A stretch of DNA of 64,000 nt from NCBI GenBank assembly GCA_003290165.1, contig QNQO01000534.1, positions 124,001 to 188,000 of the forward strand. The letters run 5' to 3'. Positions within the stretch are counted from its first letter, which is position 1. Every line of letters begins with the position of its first letter. This DNA comes from Berberis thunbergii. Taxonomy: Eukaryota > Streptophyta > Magnoliopsida > Ranunculales > Berberidaceae. A program made the position numbers and the translations under genes. Below the pieces are notes generated by a model. That model did no database searches. It was not told the origin of the DNA and worked only from the letters and a program-made list of their open reading frames with translations. Shown piece by piece: positions 1-11,387 of this stretch.

Positions 1-542
1 GTGGTGCAATGGTAGTTATGAAGGTGTTGGTGGTTAGGGTGTTTATGAATTAGTTGAGAGTAAAATTTGAGTAAGAGGAGATGACAATAGTTTTGCAAAA
101 ATAATGCAGTAGATTTTGTCTCACAAAATTTAGCAGAATTTTATAACTAGGAGATGTGGAGGTATTGAATTAAAATTCCAATAACCATTTTTTGTAAAAT
201 CAACCAAGCGTGTAACCACCGTAAACTTTTACATTATGTATTGTTTTACCATGAACCAAGCGGAGCCTTTATATGATTACTTGACTAGTACTCCTTTGAG
301 TTACTAAAAGTAAAAGTAAACATGTAACCTTCCACATAACATCACTGCCAAAAGTTTCTGAATTATCTTTTGGAATGCTAAAGTTTATAATAACTAGGAG
401 AAAAGCTCCTCTGTTACTATCTTGGCAGAAAAGAAAAAAGAAAAAAAACACACCGCACAAGTTTTTTTTATCATTTATCAAGAATCAATGATATCACATA
501 TAACAATGATATCAAGAAAACTTGCTATGAAAAGTCAATAAT

Positions 543-804
543 TGTAACGACCCGATTCGTACAGTAAGATATTGTCTGTTTTGGGCTTAACTGGCCCGCA
601 CGGCTTTAAAAGGCATCTTACTATGGGGATCCAACCTCGCACATATATAGCACATAACCATCCCGCACCCAGGGAATGTGGGACTATGATCCCCCTTGGT
701 AGCTAGCCCAACCCCTCTTGAAATTCACGGGCCTGTTGGGCCTATTGGACTCCAACCCTCACCCTCACCCTCCCCCTCAGGTCCGCCCACACAAGGGTCT
801 CACA
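543..804. mobile_element. Solo LTR, present only in duplicate copy A
   Basis: A 262-bp block begins TGTAACGACC and ends GTCTCACA, so it has TG...CA ends. It is absent from the otherwise collinear copy at 50200-50230, which gives the empty site directly. Flanks are ataat (538-542) and acaat (805-809), a 5-bp target-site duplication with one mismatch; the empty site reads acaat. No primer-binding site or coding sequence is inside, so it is a solo LTR or TRIM-type LTR. The parent family is not identified. Confidence 0.75.
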
Positions 805-936
805 ACAATACAACAATCACAATTCAGAGATTGAAAATTTTAAACTGGAACCGCGAGGCCATGTAAACCTCTCAAGAAACATTACTAGAAAAAGAAGTGT
901 AATCTAATTATGGGTTGTCAGAGCGGACATTCATAC

Positions 937-1107
937 CTCGGCTGTGTCGTGGCCAAACACGAGAATCAAATAAAGCGTTTCAAATATGACGGAAGAGTCT
1001 ATATGTTCATAGTTGTAAAGCTCTCCTAAGAAACGCATATGTGCTATGCGTCTTTGCTGTAAGCTATACTCATTCAATTCCAAACCCAATCTTATCTCCT
1101 CAAGAAC
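937..1107 (-). pseudogene. UPF2: UPF2 exon fragment, copy A (MIF4G-3 region)
   Basis: On the minus strand a 171-bp exon with consensus acceptor (AG at 1108-1109) and donor (GT at 935-936) encodes 57 residues of the third MIF4G domain of UPF2, the nonsense-mediated decay factor. Conserved pieces include RRIAHMRFLGELYNYEH and FETLYL. The paralogous exon at 50353-50520 is 3 nt shorter and has lost one residue in RIAHMRF, so copy A keeps the ancestral form. Neighbouring UPF2 exons are missing here, so it is an orphan fragment. Confidence 0.85.
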
Positions 1108-1228
1108 CTGTGATCATGAAATGATAAATATTAAAACAAATGCTATCAAGAAATATACATCTCTAACTACAATACAAGCTGCACTACAAACCACATTAAC
1201 TATTTTGTTTTTGCTTTCGTTGTTTCAG

Positions 1229-1384
1229 AAGGCCATTGGTGGCAGTTCCTCTGCAACGATGTCTAAGAAGAATGAACAGAAGAGAAGCAGAGTTGAACAT
1301 CGAAAGGTTCCCATTTCTGCGAAGGGTAATTTAAGGAGTGAAAAAGTTACTCACATGAGTAAATCACCACCACCAGCCAAATAA
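1229..1384 (+). other. Unrecognised exon-like ORF
   Basis: A pyrimidine-rich tract ending TTTCAG at 1228 is followed by an open frame of 51 codons to a TAA at 1382-1384. The predicted peptide is basic (KKNEQKRSRVEHRKV) with an SPPPAK end. It begins where similarity to copy B stops, so it may be a gene fragment carried by the CACTA-like element. I do not recognise the protein, and a chance ORF is possible. Confidence 0.25.
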
Positions 1385-1780
1385 ATAGCATCATACAGTA
1401 ATAGATCAGATGGTTTTCTTAGATCCGATCATAACAATGAGCATCTTCATACATTGGATAAGAATCCAAAAGAAGTCCACCATTTTTTTTTGTAAGCTGT
1501 AAGAGATTAAACTGAATAAAATTTCCATTTTGTCATAGTATCAACTTCACTCTTCTGTGTTGTTCAAAGATTTTGCAAGAATCATGTAGTGATAGTATTT
1601 TCAATAGTATAATTTATTACGTGATGCTAATTTATATAATTGCTTCTTCTAACAAAAATCAGCATCATGCACTATGTGATTCTCTTTATAATTAGTATCA
1701 TCTTTGTTGAGATGCAAATTTGTAAAGTTGAATCATTTAGTAAAAATTAGTATCATTTGCCAAATGATACTAATTTTAAG

Positions 1781-1959
1781 GAAAAATTCTAGGGGTCGAG
1801 GGAGGGAACGAGGGAGGGAGCGAGGGATGGGGTGGTAACCACCCATCCGTCTCAAGATAAGCACCATCGCACATCACAAGCTTGATGCGCTTATCTCGAG
1901 GCGGATGGGTGGTTACCACCCGTCCCTCGCCCCCTTTCCCTCGCTCTGTAGCAAAGCTC
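1781..1959. mobile_element. Foldback MITE 1 (MULE-like, 9-bp TSD)
   Basis: A 179-bp palindrome: the left arm (gggtcgaggg... ggtggtaaccacccatccg) pairs with the right arm (cggatgggtggttaccaccc...ccctcg). It is bounded by the 9-bp direct repeat aattttaag (1772-1780 and 1960-1968). Nine-bp duplications are typical of Mutator-like elements. It inserted at the end of the first ~110-bp CACTA subterminal block. Two relatives occur at 36959-37159 and 55996-56180. Confidence 0.8.
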
Positions 1960-2197
1960 AATTTTAAGTATGTGATTCTCTTTTACAATTAGTATCATCT
2001 TTGTTGATATGCAAATTTGTAAAGTTGAATCATTTAATAAAAATAGTATCATTAGCCAAATGATACTAATTTTAAGTAGTATCACTTTCAACATGATTCT
2101 AAATTTAGGATCACCAAGAATAGTATCATTTGATAAGTGATTCTAATATTTTCAGCTACACTTCAAAACAGTTACAAAACACTGTTTTGGTGTAGTG

Positions 2198-2296
2198 AAA
2201 TTTCCGCAGCTTTTCATACGAAATTGCATTTTCATCACTCAGCTCCCCTTTAGCATTTAGAATCTTAGCATTTTCATGCTGCAGCTGACGAAGTGC
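2198..2296 (-). pseudogene. UPF2: UPF2 N-terminal exon fragment, copy A
   Basis: On the minus strand an acceptor TAG at 2297-2299 is followed by 33 codons matching the UPF2 region before MIF4G-2/3. Conserved pieces are LQHENAKILNAKGELS and SYEKLRK. The frame stops where the CACTA terminus begins (2197), so the element interrupts the exon. The next UPF2 exon in gene order seen here is 937-1107; the exons between are deleted. This upstream exon is not found in copy B. Confidence 0.8.
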
Positions 2297-2474
2297 CTAT
2301 TCATTAAGCATTGTGTCCATTAGGAAACCATTGAAAGAACCAGCAGATACATCATAGATGAATTATTTCTTTTGAAATAAAAAGAAAGAATATTTTAATA
2401 TGAAAGCATCATGAATATTGAGATGATATAGTGCAAAGCATCAAAGGCATGTAAAGCATTTGCTAGTGTGAACA

Positions 2475-4900
2475 TGTCACGCCCCGATTTTTGAGAAAAA
2501 CGAAATTCTAAAATTCACGTAGGATTATCCATTTTCCCAAAACTCGGGACGTGAAATTCAATAACAACATAAACATTTAGTAGCAATGACAAAAATATAG
2601 TTCCGAAAATATGAACAAACTAAAATTTATACAAAACTCTAACCAGGAAAAACTGACGTCGCTAGCCCCACTATCGGAACTCCCGTAACGCTGCTTAAAA
2701 GTCTTTAAACCTGAAAAGCTAATCGACTACATTCCCAAATTAATGTACCCAAGAAGCAAAAGCTCACTTGGGTCAGCAATAAAGTTGGTGTGAGAAATCT
2801 TCATCCCCAAAATCAATAAAATCGCACGTGATAAACATCAAGCAAAACACAAACAACAAACCATCACACCAATAGGTAGTTCCTCAACAAGGCAAAAGTG
2901 TGATGCAAAAAAACACAGTTCCAAAAATTTAGTTCCTCATCGAGGCCATGATATCATCATCCCAATTAAGTAAAAATGTATTTACTTGTACTTACCCTGT
3001 AGGAGTCGACTATGGCAAGTCTGACCTGCAAAAAGATTAGTGGACTTGCCATCCTGCTTGAAAAATATTAGAAACAATGCAACGTAATTTATTCATTTTT
3101 ATTTGAATTAGGTTCATCTTTTTAACAGATTGATCACTTAGACGATATCACATTTGCACCACCTCTGTGCCGAACATACATGCATGTATGCCTCTCTCAT
3201 ATAAACGAGGACTACTCCGTCATCCATGCCCAAGTGGGGACATCACATACAGGCATGCATCGCGGATACTCCTAACTATATGAGTACCAAAAGCCACCCT
3301 TGGGCTATCAATGCGCATAAACTCACGTCACATTTTTTACGGATAAATATCAAAGCCTATTTAGGCATACAAATTCACCACATTTCCACAAGACTAACCC
3401 GAAGGTTATTTTAGTTTCTCTAGTAAGAAATGAGTGCCCCAACTCCGCAAGACGACCCACTGGTCATTTAGTTTCTCTAGTAAGAGAGGGAAAATAATAA
3501 ACAAAAGAGGTGTGGTAGTTATAAGTGATACAAGTCCAAGTGGTTTATATTTTCAGAAATCAAGGTTTACCAATATCATTTATTTTTGATAATTCAGAAT
3601 TCATCCACAATGACATTTTGTCAAACATAAATTGATTCACCATCTATCCACTCACATTTTTGGGGAAAACATAGCATATTCATAAATCATGCTTATTAAT
3701 AACACGATGATCAAGTGGCATTTTGTCCTTTATAGAATGATTCACAACCGTATCCACCCACATTTTTGGGGAAAAACATAGCAGTTTCATATACAAACTT
3801 TTTGTAATAGGGTGAGGATCAAAACCCATTTAATACAAGAAACAAATTCTTTTCAGCAACGCAATCTACATAACAATCAAATTTAAGTCACAAACATACA
3901 AATGTAACTTCGTAGAATCAGGCAAAGACCCAAAACATGAACCCAGCAAGGTATGAGAAACTCATACATCAAACAGATCACAATAGTGAAGATCACGCGT
4001 TTGCGACACAAAACACCACAAATAAGGCAATCTCATTCTCAAACATGCCTAAAATCTCACAATTGAATTACCTGAAATGAAACTCGTCATTTCCATACAA
4101 GCAATATTCATATAGTATACACCAATTAAAATGACCAGCCCTAAGATGATCCCTCTTCCAATGTTAACAATAAAATTCTTCACAACAGTATGGATTCAAT
4201 TCAATCCTTCAATGTTTCCTATCATCAACCTCTTTTTCTCCCTAATACAACTTCTAATAGGTTACTTCCACACATGCTGCCATCACATAAATCAAACAAC
4301 TTACAAGCATCTCCAAAGCATCCACATTTCACATATAAATCCAACAACGTATTTACTGCAAACACATCCTTAACATACCCATTGACAACCATTAACCCAT
4401 GAATCTCTCTTGCAAGCTCAACAAACTCGAGACCCGATCAAGACTTAGAACAAAGGGTATGTAAATTCATTAGGACAAAACCCCAAACCAACATTTCCAC
4501 AAACAGCTAAAATACATCCTCATACCTCTTAGCATCAACATAAGCTCGTACCAATATGTTCTAGAAGAACTAATTGAGCTGCATAACTGGGGTCGAATCT
4601 AACACCATTCGAGCTACACCCAGAACCCCAAAACAGTCCTGATTCAGCCCTCTTCACGCGCTGATTCAGCCCTTCAAACAACTCTTATTCAGCACTGAAT
4701 TAGACCTGAAATCAGCTCTGAATCAGAGGTGAAACACACCATGTTCAAGCCCTATAACAACATTGAATAAACCCCCTGCAACAGCTCTGAAACACGCCTA
4801 AAACGAACCTGAATCAGCTCTAAAACCTTTTGATTTAGCTCAGAAAAGAACATGAATCAACCCCTGGAACAGCCTCAAAGCAACCCTAGAAAACCTGCCC
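2475..4900 (-). mobile_element. Decayed long LTR-type repeat
   Basis: The left edge TGTCACGCCCCGATTTT is, read on the minus strand, the common LTR 3' end CGGGGCGTGACA. Internal short duplications include a ~105-bp pair around acatttttggggaaaa (3655 and 3765) and a repeated agtttctctagtaag block (3408, 3471). At 4600-4880 a degenerate ctgaatcag-type motif recurs. No coding domain is visible and the right boundary was not found, so whether it is a solo LTR or a truncated element is open. Confidence 0.4.
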
Positions 4901-6088
4901 CATATTAGTTAATAACTTGAGGTATCCTCCTTCAAAACCATAGACTCAATATAGAGTTGCAGAAGGAGATTGCAGTGATATTATCACTGCATCTGCATGT
5001 ATTCTGCACAAAATAACTAACTGTATGTATTTGCACATATAATAATGTACTAGTGAATGAATATACATGAGAGAAACACGAGTCCTTGTTAGTCATTAAA
5101 GACAAATGGTACTGAATCGATCTGCATCCTATTCTCTCCTTCTTCTCTTCTTATCCTTCTACCGAGACTAGCATATCATCCACATAGAACATCAATAGAA
5201 CAAACATCATTGACAATTGTACTCACATAATACAAGTGACCAAGAAGAATATTATCATGATATCCAGCTCCTTAAGTTCACAGTTCTGCTAGCATAGAAA
5301 GACCCCGCTTTAAAGGTACATTTTCATTAAGGACACTCTATTGTATTCAACTCCTTCCCTTTGTGTCATTTTGAGTTTTCCTGTTCCCTGAAAACTCCAT
5401 ATAGGTTTCTGCCTTCAACTAATGAAACTACCTTCCGAATCCTGGTCACAGTGGTTGTCTTCCTCAAATTCTTATAAAAATAGGTCAGTAATCATATTTG
5501 CTTAACAAGAATGGACGTATTGCATAAAGAAGACTCCAGGTCTCCCCAACTATTACTAACTGAAGGGATCCACCTAAAGCAGCATTTGGATAAAGGCTGC
5601 ACTTAACTGAGGTAAAAGCAAGATGCTATCAGTTCCTTGTATATGCAAGCAACAATAAATAGGTTCTAAACACAAGTAGTGATTAATGAACTGAATAAAC
5701 TATAACAATAGTTATTGTTAGTCAAGAAAGCATTTCAACTTTTGTTGCATGATAAATATGACATCTACTATAGACAGTCAGGCAAATCAAAATAATGTCC
5801 TCCGATAGAGATTTAAACCAATAGCTGAGTAATTACATAGTTGCAATCAACTCAATTTTTCAATCTAGGAGAATGACCATATAAGTTCTAAAAGAAGATT
5901 AAAATTCTGTCTTAGCTAATAGTTATAACAAATAAGTCTCTGGCTATCATACATTAAAAATATAAAAGACTACATACCCAAACTATCTATTCCTCAAAAC
6001 TGGATATAAGCAAATATAGGAAACAGCTTAATGTTTTTAACCATGAAAAGAACAAGGAGAACAGGCTTTCACAGATTACAAATAAATA
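4901..6088. other. Spacer with a copia RT scrap
   Basis: AT-rich sequence upstream of the GT17 pseudogene. At about 5160-5200 the minus strand reads FYVDDMLVS, the reverse-transcriptase active-site motif of Ty1/copia, but I could not extend it into a readable domain. No other gene, RNA or repeat boundary was recognised. Confidence 0.3.
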
Positions 6089-6874
6089 ATGAACAACATT
6101 TGTAATGAACAACGGGATGAAAAAAAAATTAAGAATTATAGAAATCCCTCTCTATATCATAAGATATGGCGCTTACAGTATGCTCAAACTGAAGGATTTC
6201 ATGGGGTGTTTCCTGGTAGAATTTCATCAAACAATGAGCACAACCATGATGAATTCTTTAAGCTTGAGTCGGAACAGCGCGGGGCGATCAATGGGTTGCT
6301 TCGGACAGCTGGGATCTCTGATGGGGATCTTGTGATTATGTCGGATACTGATGAGATGCCGAGTGCTCACACTGTGAAGCTCTTGCAATGGTGTGATGGA
6401 ATCCCACCTGTATTGCATCTTGACCTCAAGAATTATATGTACTCTTTTGAGTTCCCTATGGGGACTGGCAATTGGAAGCCTGCAGTTCATATTTTTAGAC
6501 ATGGGGCAACTCATTATAAACACTCAAGGCAGACTGATTACTTGCTGTCTGATGCTGGATGGCATTGTAGTTTTTGCCTTAAATACATTAAGGATTTTTT
6601 GTTTAAGATGAAAGCTTATAGTCACGCAGACCGGGTCACGCGGAAAGAGTTTCTTAGTTCTTCGAGAATTCAGAATGTTATTTGCCGTGGGGATGATCTG
6701 TTTGATATGTTACCTGAAGAGTATAGCTTCCAAGATTTGATTAAGAGGATGGGTCCAATTCCTCGATCGGATTCAGCTGTGTATCTTCCATCTTATTTGA
6801 TACAGAATCCAGATAAGTTCAAGTTCTTTCTGCCTGGAGGCTGTGTTCGTGAGTACGCTAGTGAGATTGAGTGA
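6089..6874 (+). pseudogene. N-truncated GT17 glycosyltransferase, copy A
   Basis: From about codon 40 (GFHGVFPGR) to the stop this 261-codon frame matches plant glycosyltransferase family 17 proteins (beta-1,4-mannosyl-glycoprotein N-acetylglucosaminyltransferase-like). Visible family motifs are [12 protein letters not shown] (acidic motif), [51 protein letters not shown] and [10 protein letters not shown]. Plant GT17 proteins usually have about 350-400 residues with an N-terminal membrane anchor. Here the anchor and the first part of the catalytic domain are absent, and the first ~35 codons look non-homologous. It is probably a truncated relic, although the remaining frame is clean. An upstream exon that I failed to recognise is the alternative. 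Confidence 0.75.
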
Positions 6875-7489
6875 TGCTGAGTTGAGGCAAGGCGAGGTGA
6901 GGTTTGTCCTCCTCTTGTAACTAATGCATCATTGTTGGTTGGATGCATTTCATTTAAATGCATGCGAGATGGAAATTGTATGTCTGTACTGTTGCTCTTG
7001 CTCATCATTTGTTTGTTACTCATACGATGTAGTTTTTTTTTTTTTTTTTCACTTTTTGAATTCAATGTATGTATCTAGACGATCTTGAGTTCTTGCAAAA
7101 CTATCTACTACATGCAATTTTTGTCATGTGTGATTCTACTTTGATATGCCCAAAAATACATAATCAGTTTGTAGAATCTCTATTTGAATATGGAGTATAG
7201 AAGGTCTTGAATTCTTGTATATATACAAAAACACCAAAGGAGCATAAGCTTACAAAAGAGAGGAATTTATCTAGGATTAAAGTCTACCCCCAAAATTAAT
7301 TGCTAACCACCATCCTAAGATACCAATATCACATTTCAAAAAAGGAAAAAAAAGAAAAAGAAAGGCAATGTTACTAAAATGTGAAACATTGAAGTTGCAT
7401 AATTGTGAATGAGAGAATGATAATAGAAAGTTTGCCGTCTCATTTTTCGATCCATATCCATCTCATCTAACTTGCTACTATGCCAAGCA

Positions 7490-8150
7490 GATATGAGTAA
7501 CTACTTTCTGTATTCCTTTGAATTCCTACAGCCTACAGGAACTGACAATTGCAAACCTGTTTTTCCCTATTTATGGTCATGGAGCCACCCATTGTTGGCA
7601 CTTGCATCATATGGAGGCATTGTGGCTTTTGCCTTGGCTAGATCATGGATTTCGTATCTGGATGAAATAGCTGACCACGTGACACAAAAAGAGTTTTTCT
7701 CCAGAAATTTTTTTGTTCAATCAATAGAACAGGGTTTTTACAGGAAACAGAGAACCTATGGTTATACAGGATTTCACCAATTCTGCCCTTTGATGTATAC
7801 CATGACAAAATTTTCACCTGAGTATCTCTGCCCAATTATTCGCACAAGTAACATACTGTGCGTTCCGAAAGGGAACTAAGCAAAATTTTCACCTCAGTAT
7901 CTCTGCCCAATTAATCGCACAAGTAACATACTGTGCGTTCCGAAATGGAACTAAGTTCAAGTCTGGCTGGAGGATGTATATGAGAGGACTCCCAGTGAGG
8001 CAAGGTGAGGTCTGATCTCCAGTGGCTGATAAAAAAATTTGGTGGTTGGACTTAAATGTATGTGGAGGGAAATTATACCCTTGTGGGGATTTTTTGATAT
8101 AACTTGCTGATTTGAACAATGAAAAATAGGAAAAGGTAGCTTCAAGTATG
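7490..8150 (+). pseudogene. Second, decayed tandem GT17 copy
   Basis: The nucleotide sequence is collinear with the 3' part of the GT17 copy just upstream: NYFLYSFEF corresponds to NYMYSFEF, then a frameshifted aggcattgtggcttttgcctt block, HVTQKEFFS for RVTRKEFLS, and even the 3' UTR motif ggcaaggtgaggt (near 8000). Several indels and stops break the frame. Homology to the downstream flank of copy 1 (gatcttgagttctt at 7080 and 8921) resumes after the solo LTR. This indicates an old tandem duplication of the gene with its 3' flank. Confidence 0.7.
7807..7956 (+). repeat. 75-bp tandem duplication
   Basis: Units 7807-7881 and 7882-7956 both begin aaaattttcacct and end ggaactaag with few differences. 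The paralogous region near 63510 has a single unit, so the duplication arose in copy A after the large duplication, or was lost from B. Confidence 0.85.
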
Positions 8151-8181
8151 GAAGTGAAGAAAGAAAAACTGTATTGTATTA

Positions 8182-8556
8182 TGAATGCAGGCTGTTCGAG
8201 AGGCCTGAAACTCTCCAGTGAGCAATTGCTCTTGTACAAATGTGTTTACAAATTCAATGAATCCCTCTTCTTCTTACTACTCTCCTTATATAGTATTTCT
8301 TCCTACTGTCCAGCTAATACAGACCCACATGTTACTACAACTTGCTAATACAACTAACTAACAGATCGAATACTAACAACTTGCTAATTCTACAACTTGG
8401 TAGAGCAACATCTTGCTAATACAGAATACTAACAGTGCAATAGAATACTGACTTCTTTGCTGTCACAACTCCCTGCTGATCCATGTCCTGCTCCTTCCCT
8501 GCTAATACTTGCTGACTTATCTCCACTAGCTGTCATTTCTAACAAACTAACTAACA
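8182..8556 (-). mobile_element. Solo LTR shared by both duplicates
   Basis: A 375-bp TG...CA block is flanked by the 5-bp duplication tatta (8177-8181 and 8557-8561). On the minus strand it starts TGTTAGTTAGTTTGTTAG and contains a TATA-like ctatataaggag near 8285, as expected for a promoter-bearing copia-type LTR. The same insertion at the same site lies at 63802 to the window end, so it predates the segmental duplication. Confidence 0.75.
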
Positions 8557-8561
8557 TATTA

Positions 8562-11246
8562 CAATTAGAGCAACTCTTACTCACAGACACTTACAGAGCA
8601 CTAACAGACGATTAACATAGCACTGCCTTCAAATGTATTTTGACATTAGTTCCTGTTGATTCCAAATAGCCTCATACACTGCTTATTGCTGTACTGCTGC
8701 ATTGCGGTACTGCTGCTCTACTGCTGCTGATGTTCTGATGCTTGCATCTACTGTAAATGTCCAGCATGCTCCCATATACTGCCTTTCTGCTGCTGATGTC
8801 TGCGTCTACTGTAAGTATGATATATAGGAGGCTTATCATTTTCATTATCTTTTTGCTATGTAGCTAGGTTAGTATTTGTGTTCACCTTTGAATTACTCGT
8901 ATGTTTGTAGGTGATCTTGAGTTCTTCCAAATCATTCTTGTACTGCTAGATTTTTCTTTATCGGAAATAGTTCTAAGTCAATATAGTCAACCATCTTCCT
9001 ACTACTAGCATTTTTTTTTGTCTGTTGAGATTATAGTTTAATACTGCCGAATGCCCATCTTTCACTGCCAAAGTTCTCTCTTGCACAGATTGCATAGGCC
9101 AATCACAGAAGTATCCACTTATAGAGTTTTGATGAGTTTATTTACCTGAAATCCAGTAATAAGAGATGTATTGCAGTTGATTATTAGTGCATTAACTTAT
9201 TTGATTTGTGCATTTCTGAATTTTGCCTGATTTTTTCTGACTGGGAGTTTCCTTGCACAAACTGGCGCATTCTAGTTTCATGTTTTCATTTAAATACTAT
9301 CATTGAGGGACAATTTAAATTGATTCCAGCTTACTTTAATGGTTTGGAAGGTTATTTATTATGATAGTAGTTATAAAGGCAATATCTAAGTTAAGTGTTG
9401 AAGTGCTTAAGAACTCGGCTTTTAAAATGTTGTTACTTGAGAATCATATTATCTGCCTTCTTCATTTCGTACATATTAAAGTCAGTGGCTTGAAGTAAAT
9501 CTAATTGAAGATCTTCATTTGATAAGGGGACATAAAGAGTTATTTTTTATAGAATTTTCATTGGACAGACAATATGCCAAAGAAGATGCTACCACTTTGG
9601 TTGAAAACTTGTGAACTTTGATTCAAAATTGCAGTTTCTGTGCTCTTTCATTTGTCCTGCTTCTGCATGTAAATTATTCTGCAAGGGGATTGTTAAGTGG
9701 TCATGACATGGGTCTGCAAAAACTACGGGAAAAAGTATTGTTCCAACAATGCCTTTTCCTCTAGGAGAGGCTTGTGCTAGGATGGATCTTATTTCCATGC
9801 ATGATATTTTGCGTAAAATTGGCTATAAGCTAGGATGAAGAGGGTGCAGACAATGAGGTGAGGCAGAGGTATTTTCAGCTATGTTTTGTGTCAATTCAGG
9901 GTATTCACTATAGAGAACAAACTACAGGTACTCCCTGTCAACGGTCAAGAAAAAATGACATTCTCATGGCTGACTGCAGGGGATCTTGCAAAAACTGCGA
10001 AATAATAATTCAAGATTATATAGTAAAAAAGTGGTGGGGCCTGTTCAATAACATTACATATGTGAATCTTGGTAGATTTGCAATTTTGGTCTTGCGTGAA
10101 TATCAAATATGTCCCCATATCCTGGTGGAGCCTGTTTGCTAATGCATTTTTTCTCGCTGTTCCGAAGTCCGAACTACCTAAAATGCTGATATTGTGTGGT
10201 TTATCTTGCAGTAAATATTGAATACCAACTTTATTGTTATCTTTCTTTGGATCTTGTATGTTCTCTTGATATTCCATTTTGTTGCTTAGTTTGATTTGAA
10301 CCATCCAGCAGTTTGCATCCTAAGTTCGAGCTTAAGCAGTTGATGACGATAGGAACATTTCTCTTCAAGGTTGGTTCATCTTGATTACTGTTAAAAGTAA
10401 ATGCATGCCATGGCTTATTACAAAAGTAGTCAGTAATTGTTACTATAATGTTTCTTAAATACAACTAAATTCAGTATCACTTTGTACGCGTCATCATATC
10501 TAACCATCTAAGTAGTATTTTGCTAGTATTTTAGAAACTTCAAGTCCAGCAAAATTAGTATGGGTTTCCATCAACTATGGTGTGTCGACCTGCGAATATT
10601 TTGTCAATTAGCTTTAGAATTCTTGGAATTAAGTTGAAGTTCCTTAGAGTGTTTTCTTCGTGGCACGTTGTAATGTTTATACTGTTGTCGAATCCTATGT
10701 ATATGGCATGGACAAAATGATGATAGTTCTGATCTTCTACTGCACCATTGTTAGGTTAACTTGTGGTCCGTGTTTAAGGAGGCTCCTTTTGAAATATTTG
10801 TTTTGCAGTCAACTCATGACAACCATTTTGATGAGACGGATCCAACTTCTTGGGGCAACATCTCAACATTGCTGAAATTGTAAGTGTGTTTTAAATGGTA
10901 TTTCTGTATTGTTGTTAATCAAAGATTTCAATAAAACCCAAAGCACACTACACACTATAGACAGAAAATTCATAGAAGTAATTGTATGCATGCATTAAAA
11001 CAGACAATTAACGATAGAATGAACTTGGGATTTTTCCGTTTAAGTCTTCTCATTTGTTGAATCATTTATGATCATCCTTCAGATCTTGAAACATTTACTA
11101 CATATTTATTCGTTATGAGCTCTTTTATTATGGGTCGCTCTGCACATTTTTAGGATGTGTTCTTTGAGATGATATCCAAAATATTCAAATGCACGTTAAA
11201 TATCTGCTCAGGTCAGTTTTGATTGGTTATGTTATTCTCTTCTTGG
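8562..11246. other. Intergenic spacer, no gene recognised
   Basis: AT-rich sequence. At 8680-8830 a tactgctgct-type low-complexity run occurs. At about 10810-10878 an exon-like stretch has an acceptor (TTTTGCAG ending 10809) and a donor (GTAAGT at 10879) and reads STHDNHFDETDPTSWGN, a peptide I do not recognise. No other feature is supported. Confidence 0.3.
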
Positions 11247-11387
11247 CAATGTTCTAAAAAGCGCTAGGCGAGCAGGTGCCTAGCGCTCAGGGGCCTAGGC
11301 GGGCACCTAGGCGGTTTTAGGTTTTGTATTAAAATTTTAATAATTTACAAATGTTAAGCATAATACTTTATCAATTACATCCAATTT

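Larger units (their letters stand above)
1..1208 (+). repeat. Duplicated segment A1 (direct copy of 49679-50621)
   Basis: This stretch aligns base for base, with scattered substitutions, to 49679-50621 in the same orientation. It starts inside the GGT-rich tract and runs through intron and one UPF2 exon. The alignment breaks at 1208, where copy B continues into UPF2 intron and copy A switches to unrelated sequence. The main difference inside is a 262-bp LTR present only here (543-804). Segment A2 (6232-8560) and its partner at 59312-64000 belong to the same duplication. Confidence 0.9.
1209..2197. mobile_element. CACTA-like element remnant
   Basis: The right edge, read on the minus strand from 2197, is CACTACACCAAAACAGTG, the terminal form of CACTA transposons. 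It sits directly against interrupted UPF2 exon sequence (2198-2296). Inside are two copies of a roughly 110-bp block (about 1662-1780 and 1970-2077) containing the palindrome agtatcatt/aatgatact, which resembles CACTA subterminal repeats. No matching left terminus was found, so the left part is deleted or rearranged. The segment replaces about 4-5 kb of UPF2 exons and introns present in copy B. Confidence 0.5.
6232..8560 (+). repeat. Duplicated segment A2 (copy of 59312-64000)
   Basis: From the codons NEHNHDEFF of GT17 onward the sequence is nearly identical to 59312-59819 plus 62429-64000; the partner is split by a LINE. The match includes the GT17 3' UTR, the poly-T tract near 7030, the second decayed GT17 copy and the solo LTR at 8182. 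The partner runs off the window end. Confidence 0.9.

Noticed and set aside
4131..4402. Two overlapping 70-80-codon ORFs
   Set aside because: They lie in decayed LTR-type repeat and are Thr/His/Pro-biased with no recognisable domain.
6227..6523. 98-codon minus-strand ORF repeated at 59114-59605
   Set aside because: It is the antisense shadow of the GT17 coding sequence in both duplicates.
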